From Xenopus tropicalis (taxonomy: Eukaryota; Chordata; Amphibia; Anura; Pipidae), in NCBI RefSeq assembly GCF_000004195.4, contig NC_030679.2, positions 30,927,712-30,991,711 of the forward strand: DNA of 64,000 bases. Reading direction: 5' to 3'. The notes beneath the pieces were generated by a model, which saw only the letters and a program-made list of their open reading frames with translations, made no database searches and had not been told where the DNA came from. The position numbers were made by a program, and so were the translations under genes. Every line of letters starts with the position of its first letter. Position 1 is the stretch's first letter. Below, piece by piece: positions 9,047 through 20,349 of this stretch.

Positions 9047-9374
9047 GGCTCATGCCACACCAGGCGTAGGGCTGATTTTTTCGGCAAGCGGAAAAACGCT
9101 TGCCGAAAATTCAGCCCTACGCCTGCTACTTGTGCCTGCACCCGAATGAATGGGATACGCTCGGGTGCAGGCACATGTAGCCGATATACGCACGAAAACG
9201 CGAGAGAATGCAAAGTCTCGCGTTTTCATGCGTATATCGGCTACATGTGCCTGCACCCGAGCGTATCCCATTCATTCGGGTGCAGGCACAAGTAGCAGGC
9301 GTAGGGCTGAATTTTCGGCAAGCGTTTTTCCGCTTGCCGAAAAAATCAGCCCTACGCCTGGTGTGGCATGAGCC
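9047..9374. mobile_element. 328-bp near-perfect palindromic MITE (TTA TSD)
   Basis: The ends GGCTCATGCCACACC and GGTGTGGCATGAGCC are flanked by TTA (9044-9046 and 9375-9377). The outer ~145 bp of the two arms are identical on reading; I found one mismatch near the centre and a 10-nt loop at 9206-9215. Each arm holds two further inverted repeats (GGCGTAGGGCTGA/TCAGCCCTACGCC and TGTGCCTGCACCCGA/TCGGGTGCAGGCACA), so a strand can fold as a multi-branched structure. It is CpG-rich. The TSD suggests PIF/Harbinger. All six-frame products here are arm artefacts. Confidence 0.9.
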
Positions 9375-9380
9375 TTACTG

Positions 9381-9604
9381 GGGGTCATTTGTCAACAGTG
9401 GGCAAATTTGCACCTGGGCAGTTACCCACAGCATCCAATCAGCAGGACCGGACTGCCACTCTTTGAGTTCTGGCAAATGCCAGAGGGGCTGCTGTAAGAT
9501 GCCATAGACAGTCACTATTTAGTGGGCCTGTGGGGGTCTGTTTAGGCCTCTGTGTACTTGAAATGCCAGGGCCAACTGCAAAAAAGTGTTGACAAATGAG
9601 CCCC
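9381..9604. mobile_element. MITE with GGGGTCATTTGTCAACA ends
   Basis: The ends are GGGGTCATTTGTCAACAGT and GTGTTGACAAATGAGCCCC. The interior (about 9445-9575) is a copy of the CTGCTGTAAGATGCCATAGA / CTCTGTGTACTTGAAATGCC repeat also found at 20140, 40779, 52802 and 62070, so one element probably captured or was invaded by the other. Confidence 0.6.
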
Positions 9605-10675
9605 GCTGGTGTGTTTGACCATAGGCTTTCAATAAGAAAGGAACAGGAGCTTTTTGCTCTAAATTACATACACGTCTGTATTTTTAAATGTAAAATATCG
9701 GAATTAAAACTGTTTCACATGAAAATTTAATTAAAAAATTATGTAATTAACCTGTAATGAAAGACATAAATTCTTGCCTACTTCCCATTGGCTGCTGCCA
9801 ACTGCTGCCAGCCTATCTAGCAAGAGGATCAGAGTCCCTTCTTCTTTATTAGTAAGAGTAAGAGAACGAGAACTTGTTACAGAAACATTCATGAATGCTT
9901 ATTACAAAGTGGCTTGTTTTGCCATATAGTAGCAGAACTCTGACTCCCCTTTAATACATAACAATCACCAACTGCAAAACTCGTCCTCTAGAATTCAGTC
10001 TTTTTAATCTGACGTCTCATTTTTTTCCTAGCAGGTTAATGAATTCTCAGGAAGATATAAAGATTAATGATGTACCAAAGTATTAAGCTGGAAAACTCTT
10101 AGTTTTAAAGTTAATTAAACACTAAATTATAGGATTTATGAAAGAGGTTTTTTTCCGTCTTTTTTTGTCGATCATATTTTAACAGAGTTCCATGTAGCAC
10201 TGGGTTGTTTAATATTTATAAGCAACTAATCAGAATAAGGGAAGACAAGTGAGACGGGGAGGGTGTCAGGTAAGGGAGAACAGATTTAACTTTTTAACAG
10301 ACGTTAATTAGGTCTTCCCTCCTTTTTTTACTTTTTTGCCACTGCCTTGGGGGATTCCATTGTCATTTTGTCATATCTGCTGTCAACAGCAGCACAACGA
10401 AGGCAGGGAGAGAAGAATGTCTCCAGAAAGGCACAGTGCTGCTCAATCATTGACCCGACTGTGATATGACAATACTAACCGTGCAACAGGACTGCACCTT
10501 CAGTCCCACAGCAATAACTCATTGATAGCAAAAAAAATACCAAGAGTGGAATATACACTGAAACTGAGCAATATTATTTTGAATTACAGTTGCATCATTA
10601 TAACTCACAAACTAGTGCTTAAGGCTTACTAGCAATACTAGCTGTTGAATAGGGAAAACATTAATGGGGTTAAGT
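9605..10675. other. Single-copy DNA; possible regulatory block
   Basis: No exon is recognised. About 10240-10530 has the even, non-repetitive composition typical of vertebrate conserved non-coding DNA (for example TTTTGTCATATCTGCTGTCA near 10365). That is a guess from texture; conservation cannot be judged here. Confidence 0.25.
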
Positions 10676-11107
10676 AATAAAAGACACTAGTGATGAGCAA
10701 ATCTGTCCCGCCGAAACGGCGAAAATGTTGCACGTCAAAAAAAATTGTTGCCCACGGCTATTCTTTTGTCGCACGGCTATTCTTTTGTCGCCCGCGGCTA
10801 TTCTTTTGTCGCCCATGGCTATTTGTTTGTAGCGTGGCTATTTTTGGACGCTCTGCGAATTTTTCCGTGGTGAATTTTTTCATCTGTTTCGCGAAACAAT
10901 CCGCCAATGGCGAAACGTGGAAATTCACTGCAAATCCATGCCTGTCGAAACAATTCGCCCATCACTAAAAGACACTAAGTTTGTCCAGGAGCAGTAACAC
11001 ATAGCAAACAATCAACGGGTAGAATTTACTAGTCACCTGTTTATAAGCAAACATCTTATTGGTTGCAATGGTTTACTGCTCCTGGGCACACTTAGTGCCT
11101 TTTATTA
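10676..11107. mobile_element. Palindromic MITE (CCAGGAGCAGTAA family), split by a hAT MITE
   Basis: The left end TAATAAAAGACACTAAG is the inverted match of the right end CTTAGTGCCTTTTATTA. The arms continue as CCAGGAGCAGTAAC and TTTACTGCTCCTGG. The 280-bp hAT MITE at 10688-10967 interrupts the left end after about 12 bp. A relative lies in the nest at 57030-57745. Confidence 0.75.
10688..10967. mobile_element. hAT MITE, TAGTGATG family, copy 1 (8-bp TSD)
   Basis: The ends TAGTGATGAGC and GCCCATCACTA are flanked by the exact 8-bp repeat AAAGACAC (10680-10687 and 10968-10975). About five ~21-bp tandem units with the core GGCTATTCTTTTGTCGC lie at 10750-10855. An open frame of 92 codons across it comes from the repeats. 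Confidence 0.9.
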
Positions 11108-11387
11108 CATATGGGGGGTAAATGTTTTTGAATATTGACACCGGAGTATTGCAGAAGGGACACAATACGGGTGAGGCAGGTACACTGCTAGGAAGATGCA
11201 AAACAGGAGAAGGATAGATAATAAGCTGTTATCTAAAGGCATAGAAACCCTTAATAATACTGGATAGATTGCTGCAAATATATATTGTTGCTGCTGGACA
11301 GATAAACACACTGCTGCAGGAATAGATCTGCTGGACACATATACTCTTGAAGAGATGGAAATACTTTTAAAGCATTGTTTCCTTAGT

Positions 11388-11770
11388 TTAAAGGAGTGGT
11401 TCATCCTTGAGTTAAGTTTTAGCATGTTAAAGAATGGCCAATTCTAAGTAACTTTTCAATTTTGAATTAGGTGTCTTCTTCTCATGCTTTCAGACTTTCA
11501 AATGGGGACCGCAGGCTAAAAATGAATGCTCTATGCGGCTACTATTTTATCATTGTTATATGTTATTGTCACTTACTTATTCTTCTATTCAAGTCCTCTC
11601 CTATAAGTATATTAGTCACTCATTCAAACCACTCCCTGGTTGCTAAGGTATGTTTGAGCCCTAGCAACCAGATTACTGCTGAAATTCTAAACTGGAGAGC
11701 TGCTGAACGAAAAGTGAAATAATTAAAAAAACCTAAATAATAAAAAATGAAGACCGATTACAAATTGTTT
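11388..11770. mobile_element. T2/Kolobok-like TTAA MITE, copy 1
   Basis: It opens TTTAAAGGAGTGGTTCA and GAGTTAAGTTTTAGCATG. The family blocks TTTCAAATGGGGACCGCAGG, CCTCTCCTATAAGTAT, GGTTGCTAAGGTA and GAGAGCTGCTGAACGA follow. The right TTAA terminus is lost where the next repeat begins. It is non-coding. Confidence 0.8.
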
Positions 11771-11791
11771 TATTTTTATTATTCTCTTCAT

Positions 11792-11955
11792 CAGTGGTCC
11801 CAACCAGTGGCTCTGGAGCAAAATGTTGCTCACCAACCCCTTGGATATTGCTCCCAGTAGCCTCAGATAATGTTCTTATTTTCAAATTACTGGCTTGGAG
11901 GTAAGTTTTGGTTGCATACAAACCAGGGGTACTGCCAGATAAGGATCACCTTTGG
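11792..11955 (+). mobile_element. hAT MITE, CAGTGATCCCCAACC family, 3'-truncated
   Basis: It starts CAGTGGTCCCAACCAGTGGC and continues TGTTGCTCACCAACCCCTTG and GGAGGTAAGTTTTGGTTGCA. The right half and right end are missing, compared with the full copies at 28740 and 57863. Confidence 0.75.
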
Positions 11956-13797
11956 CACCACTTCCAACTCCTCCATGCCGGGGGTGTGGGGTTTTGAAAA
12001 GAAACAACATCCTCCTTGGCATTTGGATAGATAGTTATGTAAACATGTAGCTGTGCATAACCATTGGTTCTACTAACCACCTTCTCAGTACTCCATGCCC
12101 TGTAGGGTAGAGGGTAATGTTAAATGGATAAGCATCAGTACTGATCACCAATACCTTCCAATGTGAATGGGGTTAGCTACCCAGGGTAGGGTAAAGTCAT
12201 TCATTGACATGACCAGCCCCCGAATGCCTAGCTTATTATTGCATACCAGTTCTGTGCACTATTCACTCTACATTGATGGCAAATCTTTTCAGGGCTTTTA
12301 TTTTTATTTTGTCTAGAAACAGGTGAAAAACTATGTGCCAGGAGTGTAATTGGGAAATATATGAAAATGTTTAAGACTGAAAATGGTATTGAATCAAATG
12401 AACAAACCATAGATGGTCCATATTCCCAGGATCTGTTGGTATATATATATTGAGCTAAACACAGCTGACCTTTATTGTAGATCAATATTACATCAAAGGC
12501 CATACACCCACAGACGCTCTTATCCACAGTTGAAATAAAGCACATTTCAGGGTTTGTTTACCTACTTTAGATATAATACGAACTTTATGTGGTGTACAGT
12601 TTCTAGGGGAAGAGGACTGAAAGTGTGGTACCACTTTATTATGGATAAAACCATTTTGCAGTAGTGGCCTATTTGGTTAGGACACCAACTATAAAAATTA
12701 TTATAAAAATGACCATAGCATTAAAGAAATTTAATTTGCTCTGTATCAGATAATTAATCCAAGAAGCGCTAATGTCATATTATCGTTATGACAAACGCAT
12801 GTATAAATCGCTTGCTTCTCAAGTACAATGTTACAAAATTAGTCCCATTGAAAGACTTTACATCAATATTCTCAAAGTTGGAATAAAAACACCAACTAAA
12901 GCATAAATGAGAAAATAAATGTTAATTTTTCATTCATTTGTTGACCCTTTACATTTACCAGCATTGCATAATATCTGCATATAGCATTATTTCTCAGCCT
13001 GTTTAAAATTATAGATTAGTATTAGAGATGTGAATGTGGTTGGGTCGGTTACAAAAATGGCAATACCCCTGCATGATCAGTAAAGTGTTCCATTATTGTC
13101 TAAAGCAGATGTTTGATTTGGTGATCTCAAATACACATATAGTATTAGTGCAAATACTTTACACACAAAGGGATCTTCTTTGTACTTGTGTGTCTGGCTT
13201 TTAACCTCCATTCACAGTAGTACAAAAAGCAGCCATTACAGCTCTTAACAAGGAAGTGTCCTTGGTCTGTACAAAATGAACATAAAACCTGTAAAGTGGC
13301 ATGAATGTGTTACATAGTCAGTCCCAGCCTACTTACCTATTACACTAAATCAGACCTGAGAGTTTATATATAGTTACATTGAAAATAATTCCTATAATAC
13401 ATATAACAACTTAGTCTGAAAAAAGACAAGATAAGTCTTTTCCTCCTCACTAAAGGGGGAATTTAACAATGGATCAATCTTTACTGCTGTTTAATAACCA
13501 CAAAACAGGTACTTGTACTCCTTTTTTAAACCAAAAACAAGGTATGCAACCAGTTTCAGAAATTCAGTCAGTCATTTATATTGAGTACTGGAATTGAAAT
13601 TGCCCTCCTCCTATTTCAGTGGATATACTCCTTTTAACTAAACTTTATCCATCCCAAAACCAACATCCAAGTGACATCCAAAGTTTACACAAAGATAAAA
13701 TACTGAGGCCTTCCCACTGTATTAAGTGGTTATTATCGGAATAAGCACAGAGCAAAACTGTTGCCCAAAAATAACAATAGCCAAATTGTTACTCATA
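11956..13797. other. Single-copy DNA, no gene seen
   Basis: I found no exon, RNA gene or known repeat in this 1.8 kb. The longest open frame (minus, 12228-12545) has no recognisable domain and mixed composition. Confidence 0.45.
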
Positions 13798-15260
13798 GGG
13801 GCTGATTTACTAACCCACGAATCCGAATTGGAAAAATTCCGATTGGAAAATGAACATTTTGCGACTTTTTTGTATTTTTGCGATTTTTTTCGTCGCCGTC
13901 ACGACTTTTCGTAAATTGTCGCGACTTTTTTCATAACCATTACGATTTGCTCGTATCTTGTCGTGACTTTTTCGTATTGAGCGCTCGTAAGTGGTGGGCG
14001 AAACTTTCAGACTTAGCATGATTTTGGAAGCCTCCCATAGGGCTCAGTGGCACTCTGCAGCTCCAACCTGGCCCAAGGAAAGTCTCCCATAGGGCTCAAT
14101 GGCACTCTACAGCTCCAACCTGGCCCAAGGAAAGTCTCCCATAGGGCTCAATGGCACTCTGCAGCTCCAACCTGGCCCAAGGAAAGTCTCCCATAGGGCT
14201 CAATGGCACTCTGCAGCTCCAACCTGGCCCAAGGAAAGTCTCCCATAGGGCTCAATGGCACTCTGCAGCTCCAACCCGGCCCAAGGAAAGTCTCCCATAG
14301 GGCTCAATGGCACTCTGCAGCTCCAACCCGGCCCAAGGAAAGTCTCCCATAGGGCTCAATGGCACTCTGCAGCTCCAACCCGGCCCAAGGAAAGTCTCCC
14401 ATAGGGCTCAATGGCACTCTGCAGCTCCAACCCAGCCCAAGGAAAGTCTCCCATAGGGCTCAATGGCACTCTGCAGCTCCAACCCGGCCCAAGGAAAGTG
14501 TCCCATAGGGCCCAATGGCACTCTGCAGCTCCAACCCGGCCCAAGGAAAGTCTCCCATAGGGCTCAATGGCATTCTGCAGCTCCAACCTGGCCCATGGAA
14601 AGTCTCCCATAGGGCTCAATGGCACTCTGCAGCTCCAACCCGGCCCAAGGAAAGTCTCCCATAGGGCTCGATGGCACTCTGCAGCTCCAACCTGGCCCAA
14701 GGAAAGTCTCCCATAGGGCTCAATGGCACTCTGCAGCTCCAACCTGGCCCAAGGAAAGTCTCCCATAGGGCTCAATGGCACTGTGCAGCTCCAACCTGGC
14801 CCAAGGAAAGTCTCCCATAGGGCTCAATGGCACACTGCAGCTCCAACCTGGCCCAAGGAAAGTCTCCCATAGGGCTCAATGGCACTCTGCAGCTCCAACC
14901 TGGCCCAAGGAAAGTCTCCCATAGGGCTCAATGGCACTCTGCAGCTCAAACCCGGCCCAAGGAAAGCCTCCCATAGGGCTCAATGGCACCCTGCAGCTCC
15001 AACCTGGCCCAAGGAAAGTCTCCCATAGGACTCAATGGCACTCTGCAGCTCCAACCCGGCCCAAGGAAAGTCTCCCATAGGGCTCAATGGCACTCTGCAG
15101 CTCCAACCCGGCCCAAGGAAAGTCTCCCATAGGGCTCAATGGCACTCTGCAGCTCCAACCTAGCCCAAGAAAAGTCACCATACTGAAGCTTGAATGAATC
15201 CGAAACTTTCGTACTCGGCGAAAGCTGCGAAAAAGTCGCGACTTTTCGCGCAACTCGAGT
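13798..15260. mobile_element. Foldback MITE of the GGGGCTGATTTACT family with expanded core
   Basis: The left end GGGGCTGATTTACTAACCCA matches the element at 6076. It is followed by TTTTTCGT-rich arm sequence to about 14020 and then by the minisatellite. The right flank (15180-15255) has the matching CGAAAAAGTCGCGACTTTTC words, but the terminal ...AATCAGCCCC is missing, so the right end is truncated. Confidence 0.75.
14030..15175. repeat. Minisatellite, 22 copies of a 52-bp unit
   Basis: The unit contains CTCCCATAGGGCTCAATGGC, CTCTGCAGCTCCAACCYGGC and CCAAGGAAAGT. I count 22 units with few substitutions and no length change. Because 52 is not a multiple of 3, an open frame on either strand passes through all three phases and repeats every 156 bp, which explains the 141-codon frame at 14356-14781. 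Confidence 0.95.
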
Positions 15261-15405
15261 TTTGCCATCAGAGAAGAGATTCCCTGCCTCTTTAAAAGAC
15301 TAATATGCAAGAACACATGCTTTATCAATAATAATTTCAGGTACTTTCTTATCTCTCAGTTTACAAATGAAGCACAACATGAGTTATATTCAGTATTGTC
15401 TCCTG

Positions 15406-15780
15406 TCAAAGGGAAAGTGAAACCTTCTGGAAATTTTTTTTAGTTTTAGTGCCAGTGCACATATCCTCCATCCTCCCTCCCCAACCATATCAGTTAAACT
15501 TCCACTAACGTAACTGTGGCCCATTGTAATCAAAAACTGTAGAGCCACACCACCATCTCTGGCCATGTGACTTCAATTTCCATCATGGATTTCGACTAGC
15601 AAAGGAACATGTGCAGTAGCCCAGTTTCAGTTTGGCGACACTGCTGAGCAGCTCTGTATTTCTGCACATACTATGGGGGCACAGATAGGTTGGGACAAGT
15701 ATCAGTGACATGTTGGGAAGGGGGTTGTGTACTAGTGCTTAAACTAAAAATTTGCCAGGGAGGTTTTGCTTCTCCTTTAA
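15406..15780. mobile_element. Possible TTAA-type MITE
   Basis: The left end TCAAAGGGAAAGTGAAACC and right end GGTTTTGCTTCTCCTTTAA form a degenerate inverted pair with TTAA (TCAA on the left) at the borders. The interior is not recognised. Confidence 0.4.
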
Positions 15781-17021
15781 ATATAAATAAATACAATATA
15801 CACTCAAAACGCTATTATTGCCTCATTCATTAAGCTAAAACTAGCGAAATAATGCAAATAAGAATTAAAACTTTATATATTTAAAATCCAATTTTTTATT
15901 TAATCAGGGTTTTACTTGTTTATAAAAATGTTAATGAAAATGTTCTGCACCTATTGTTCTATGGTTAGACAGAAACTTGTCCCCTAAAAATAGGCTGCTA
16001 ATTTCCATTAATAAGGTTGTCACCTTTAGTGACTTGGGAGTTCGGGAGGGGGCGAGTAATGTCATGAGCGGGATGGGTGTGTGGTTAGAATGTCAGGGGA
16101 TAAGGTTATGATGTGACTATCAGCGATTGGCTAATCACTGAGCCATTTATCTAAATTTTCTTAATCTGGAAATCCAGCCAGGCACTTTTCACTCAGACAG
16201 ACCTTCTAAAAACTGGGATTTCTGGGTGAAAATCGGACAGGTGGAAATTCTACCCATTAAAATGTCGATGAACCCCATAATGCTGCCCCCGCAAGAGATG
16301 TGAAATGAAGACTGGGTAAAACAAAGCAGAACAGAAGAGCTTAGAATTGATCTGACACAGGGGAAAGAGTTTCACTGAGCTTTACTCCATTTTTAAAATT
16401 GCAGGGAAAATGTAGTCTAAAATGTTGTTTTTGCCCAATTTTTTGTCGTATTAACAACATATTCACAAAAGTGTCTATAAACTGTCTTTCTTTCACCAAA
16501 AAATGAAAAAGTCATAACTGAGGCGGATTTCTGTTTGTGAATATGGGCAAAGTATTTGGCACCAGTTTTACCTCCACTCTTACTCCAAAAACAGCTACAA
16601 CTACTTTTGTGAATTCCCTCCAATGTGTGCAAAAGGCTTTATTAGTCCTGTTATATTATATAATAAGAAATACCGGTGGAAATGTAATAAAAGTGTAAAA
16701 TTTAAGAGCTAAAAAAATGTCCTAATATGTTCGATCTCACCAAAGCAAAGGTCTTCAGGTGTTTAGAGTTGAACCTTTTGTAGTTCAACAGTTGATCAAT
16801 TCCCCAATTAGCTCATAACGAAGTCCCAGATACTGTATATTAAAACATAATGAAGACAGAGGGGGTCATTTGTAAGTGCACGGCAGAATGCAAAGCAGAG
16901 TTTAGAGATCTGTGTTGGTCCCATGAATGCAGAGCTGCCTGTGTTTAGCACTGCTGTATTAATTAGGGCAGGTAGGCTTTGCACCCACCAGTGCTGCTCT
17001 CTGCACCCATCAATACTAGGT
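15781..17021. other. Mostly single-copy DNA
   Basis: No gene is seen. AGGGGGTCATTTGT near 16861 is a lone left end resembling the element at 9381. The rest is unrecognised. Confidence 0.4.
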
Positions 17022-17149
17022 ACAGAGAAAAAAGAAATCATTTTTAAAAATTAGAATTATTTGCTTATAATAAAGTCTATTGGAGACGACCTTCCCATAA
17101 TTTGTAACTTTTTGGATAATGGGTTTCTGGATAACAGATCCCATACCTG
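17022..17149. mobile_element. CAGGTATG-family MITE, half copy 3
   Basis: Only the right half is present, from ACAGAGAAAAAAGAAATC to GATCCCATACCTG. TA follows the right end. The left half is absent, so this is a truncated copy 92 bp from the next full copy. Confidence 0.8.
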
Positions 17150-17241
17150 TAAACATCTTACTGAAATTGTTATTGCTATTTTTTAACATAAAACATTGCC
17201 TCAAGCAGACCACTATGTATAATCAATAACACATCATATTA

Positions 17242-17563
17242 CAGGTATGGGATCCATTATCTGGAAACCTGTTATGAAGAAAGTTATGAATTATGGAAAG
17301 GCCATCTCCCATAGCCTCCATTATAAGCAAATAATTCTAAATTTTGAAAATGATTCCTTTTTCTCTGTAATTATAAAACAGTCACTTGTACTTGATCCCA
17401 ACTAAGATTTAATTAATCCTAATTGGGGGCAAAACAATCCTATTGGGTTTGTTCAATATTGAAATGATTTTTTAGCAGATTTAAGGTATGGAGATCCAAA
17501 TTACGGAAAGATCCCTTATCCAGAAAACCCCAGGTCCCAAGCATTCTGGATAATAGGTACCTG
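17242..17563. mobile_element. Palindromic MITE, CAGGTATG family, copy 4 (TA TSD)
   Basis: CAGGTATGGGATCCATTATC opens it and AATAGGTACCTG closes it. TA flanks at 17240-17241 and 17564-17565. Confidence 0.9.
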
Positions 17564-17565
17564 TA

Positions 17566-18289
17566 TATTGCAGAATGTAGATTTTTCAAAATTTTATTTT
17601 GTTTCTGACTTTTATTTTATCCCCCCATAAGTCAACAGTTTGCCCTTCCGATCCTGAGTCCTTAACAATCTTAAAACCGGTATGGGAAGAATTATCTAAA
17701 ACAAATCCTGAAACTGCTTTGATGGTTAGCTTAATGACTTTATTTTGTAAAAATCTGTGCTTTATAAACCAACTAAATAATTATTGAATTAGGACTGAAC
17801 AATCTGATTAAATAGAAATAATGAAACAAATTTCTCCACCACCTTATGACTTTCTAATTTGCCTTCTATAGAATCTAGCCATTAGTGATCATTATACCAA
17901 GACATTTGAACATAATATCTGTTATGTATCCAAGCTACAGGTATAATTGCATTTTTCTGGAAAGATTGCTGTTAATAGCCCTGGAAAGCCGATGTAAAAA
18001 GAAATAAAGTTGCTTGTTCAAGGTTAGAAATTAAGAGCTCCATTGTCTCTACAGCATTCCATCGAATGTGCAGAATGGTTGTGACTTTTAAGCGGGTCAA
18101 AATTGTCCCAGATATTGTCCTTCAGCGTCTGAACTTCAAGTATTTCATTATTTTCAAGGTTCTTTAATAATGACATCATAATGGTACATGTGTTCATTTT
18201 CATTGTTATCTCCTCAGTAAAGTAATATCCCCAAGGTTCTTCTATCAACCTTTAAAACAATTTTTGAATGCTTAATAAACAAAGGTATA
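17566..18289. other. Single-copy DNA, no confirmed exon
   Basis: A pyrimidine-rich run ending ..CCCCATAAG at about 17631 precedes a short open stretch to 17787. It looks superficially like an acceptor plus exon, but no donor, domain or codon signal supports it. Confidence 0.35.
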
Positions 18290-18540
18290 TGTGAGAAACT
18301 GTACTGATGATTCATCCGGGTTATTTTGTGAGTCGGATGTAGACCGATATAACCAAATCACCCGTTCCTGTCAACGTAAGTTGCACGCCGAACAGTCCGC
18401 GGTGATTAATCACTCCCAGAGAGATTTGTTCCATTGCAGTTCCTGCATTGCCTTTGACTCGCCGTGACCATTCTCATGGAAATTGACAGATACAATAGCA
18501 ACTCAGTGGCACACCTAGTCTGCAATTTCTACTTGACATT
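18290..18540. other. Possible conserved non-coding element or unrecognised exon
   Basis: The block stands out for CpG content outside any repeat. It contains the 12-bp palindrome GTGATTAATCAC (18402-18413), a homeodomain-type core. One plus-strand frame is open from about 18283 to a TGA near 18465 (about 60 codons, no ATG, Cys-rich), so an internal exon cannot be excluded. I recognise no protein. Conservation is inferred from texture, not seen. Confidence 0.3.
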
Positions 18541-19015
18541 AAAGAGGAAATATGGGAGTTCAAGTAAAAAGAAAAATGTGACTCCTTTATGTAATACTTG
18601 AAGTGATCTTTTGCTTCTTAACTTTTTCTTCCAATGATAGCGTTTTTATATGGTGGAAAATGAAACCCTTGCTTATAATTAAACATAATACAGACTCTTG
18701 AAAGTATTTTGGTGAAGCAAAACTATTTCTAAGGCTTATACCGATCCTGTGTGAAAGTGTACCATGTCACCTTAAGAAATAGTTGTTAGATAGTGGAAGT
18801 TTGGGATATTGTGATATTTTTTCCTTAAATAGCTATGAACACCATTTCCAGCTGAACAAGAGCTATGACATGTCTAGGAGATACTAAGTTCCAATATTAT
18901 CACAGCTGATAATATTGAGAGTTTTTTCTTTAGCAGAACTGTGCCATGAGCTGTCATTTGCGCTGCAGACAAAACTACTGGGGTTTGAACAGGGATGAAC
19001 ATTGAACATGAGTTC
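18541..19015. other. Single-copy DNA
   Basis: Nothing is recognised. CAATATTATCACAGCTGATAATATTG near 18891-18916 is a short inverted repeat of 11-bp arms. Confidence 0.4.
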
Positions 19016-19639
19016 TTAAAGGTATTCTGTCATGGGAAAACATGTTTTTTACTAAATGCATAAATTAATAGAGTTTCTCCAGCAGAATCCTGAATTGAAA
19101 TTCATTTTTCAAAATAGCAAACAGATGTTTTTATATTTAATATTTAAATTTGACATCAGACTAGGCATTTTCTTGATTTCCCAGGGTACCACAGTCATGT
19201 GACTTGTGCTCTGATAAACTTCAGTAACACTTTACTGCTGCACTGCAAATTGACGAGATATCACCCTTTGCCCCCCCCCCCCCCCGCCCAGCAGCCAATC
19301 AGCAGAATAATGGGAAGGTAGCATGATGGCAGCTCCCTGACACCTGTACTGCTAAAAATGCTCCCATGCCCCAGTTAGTGGTAGATATGAGAATAGCACT
19401 TAGTTGTAAAGCACCCAAGTCCAGCCCTGACTCCTCTTTCTATTCTGTGTAGTGCTGGTTCCTTCTGCAAGCTCAGAATCAGGCACAATGACCTCAGATG
19501 GCTGCCTACCCAGCAATATTACAGATAAAACAAATCATTTTTTGGTTCAAGAATAACATTTTAAATGGTAGAATGGATTTTTTGCAATGTGAATAGTAAT
19601 AAAAACTATACTATCAAAATCACGAAAGAATCCCTTTAA
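19016..19639. mobile_element. TTAA-type DNA element, ATTCTGTCA family, copy 2 (complete)
   Basis: TTAA at 19016-19019 and 19636-19639 brackets inverted ends AAGGTATTCTGTCA and AAGAATCCCTT. TTAA duplications are the mark of Kolobok/T2 and piggyBac elements. It matches 6535-7156 over its length. A C15 homopolymer lies at 19271-19285. There is no transposase frame. Confidence 0.85.
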
Positions 19640-19989
19640 AGAAACAGACATGGGGCAATAGAGATAGAAACCCCAAAGGCTGCTACGGGATGGGGGCAGA
19701 AATGTAGACGGACTGCTAAAAGTTCTGTAACAGGTCCTAATGTGGAGACCAGTTACTTTGTCTAGTTATGCTACAAAATGGAAGCAGAATATAACACGGT
19801 GTAGTAACAAATATTCACCTGATCAGCAACTGTTACAGTAAAACTGGAAGAGCTAATCTTTCTTTCTTCCAAGGCAACCATTTCAAATTACAGCATTTCT
19901 TGGATCTGTCCAGGGTCTGCCAACCCCAACCATACACAATACTCTACTGATGAGCAATATCTATAAGGAAATAGAAAAAATATGTCACT
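19640..19989. other. Single-copy DNA
   Basis: No gene or repeat is recognised in this gap between the TTAA element and the LINE fragment. Confidence 0.4.
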
Positions 19990-20120
19990 GAGTTTTCCTT
20001 TGAAGACTGCAATTATTGCATAGCTTCTAGCTGATCCAGAAGAAGGCATAACATCTGAAGCTGTCTCTAGTTTGCTGTAGAAGGGGAAGCATTTTTTCCT
20101 TTCTTCCTGTATCATTCCAA
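19990..20120 (-). mobile_element. Old LINE 3' fragment (CR1-like)
   Basis: CTAGCTGATCCAGAAGAAGG, CATCTGAAGCTGTCTCTAGT and GTAGAAGGGGAAGC align with the better-kept LINE 3' region at 52320-52410 in the same orientation. It is a strongly diverged remnant. Confidence 0.55.
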
Positions 20121-20139
20121 AAAGAATTAAGAACCAAGG

Positions 20140-20345
20140 ACAGAAAGGGCTGATTGTACTAAGGGTGATGGTGTTGAAAGTGGCCAGGAATCAGTGGATT
20201 GTGGCAACTGCCAGAGGGGCTGCTGTAAGATTTTATAGACACTATTTTGTATAGGGCCTTTGGGGAGGCAGTTTGGGCCTCTGTGAACTTGAAATGCCAG
20301 GGCCTATGTTGAACCTAAGCCTGGGCCTGAAAGTAGTCACTCACT
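20140..20345. mobile_element. CTGCTGTAAGATGCC-family repeat, diverged copy
   Basis: It shares GCCAGAGGGGCTGCTGTAAG, GTTTGGGCCTCTGTGAACTT and GAAATGCCAGGGCC with the copies at 9445, 40779, 52802 and 62070. Ends are not clear here. Confidence 0.65.
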
Positions 20346-20349
20346 AAAT

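Noticed and set aside
9004..9507. Several related 69-99-codon frames on both strands
   Set aside because: They are mirror readings of the 328-bp palindrome.
14356..14781. 141-codon open frame on the minus strand
   Set aside because: It is created by the 52-bp minisatellite, which is open in shifting frames and repeats every three units.
17599..17787. Possible exon after a pyrimidine tract
   Set aside because: No donor site, no domain, frame length expected by chance; kept only as a note in the gap entry.
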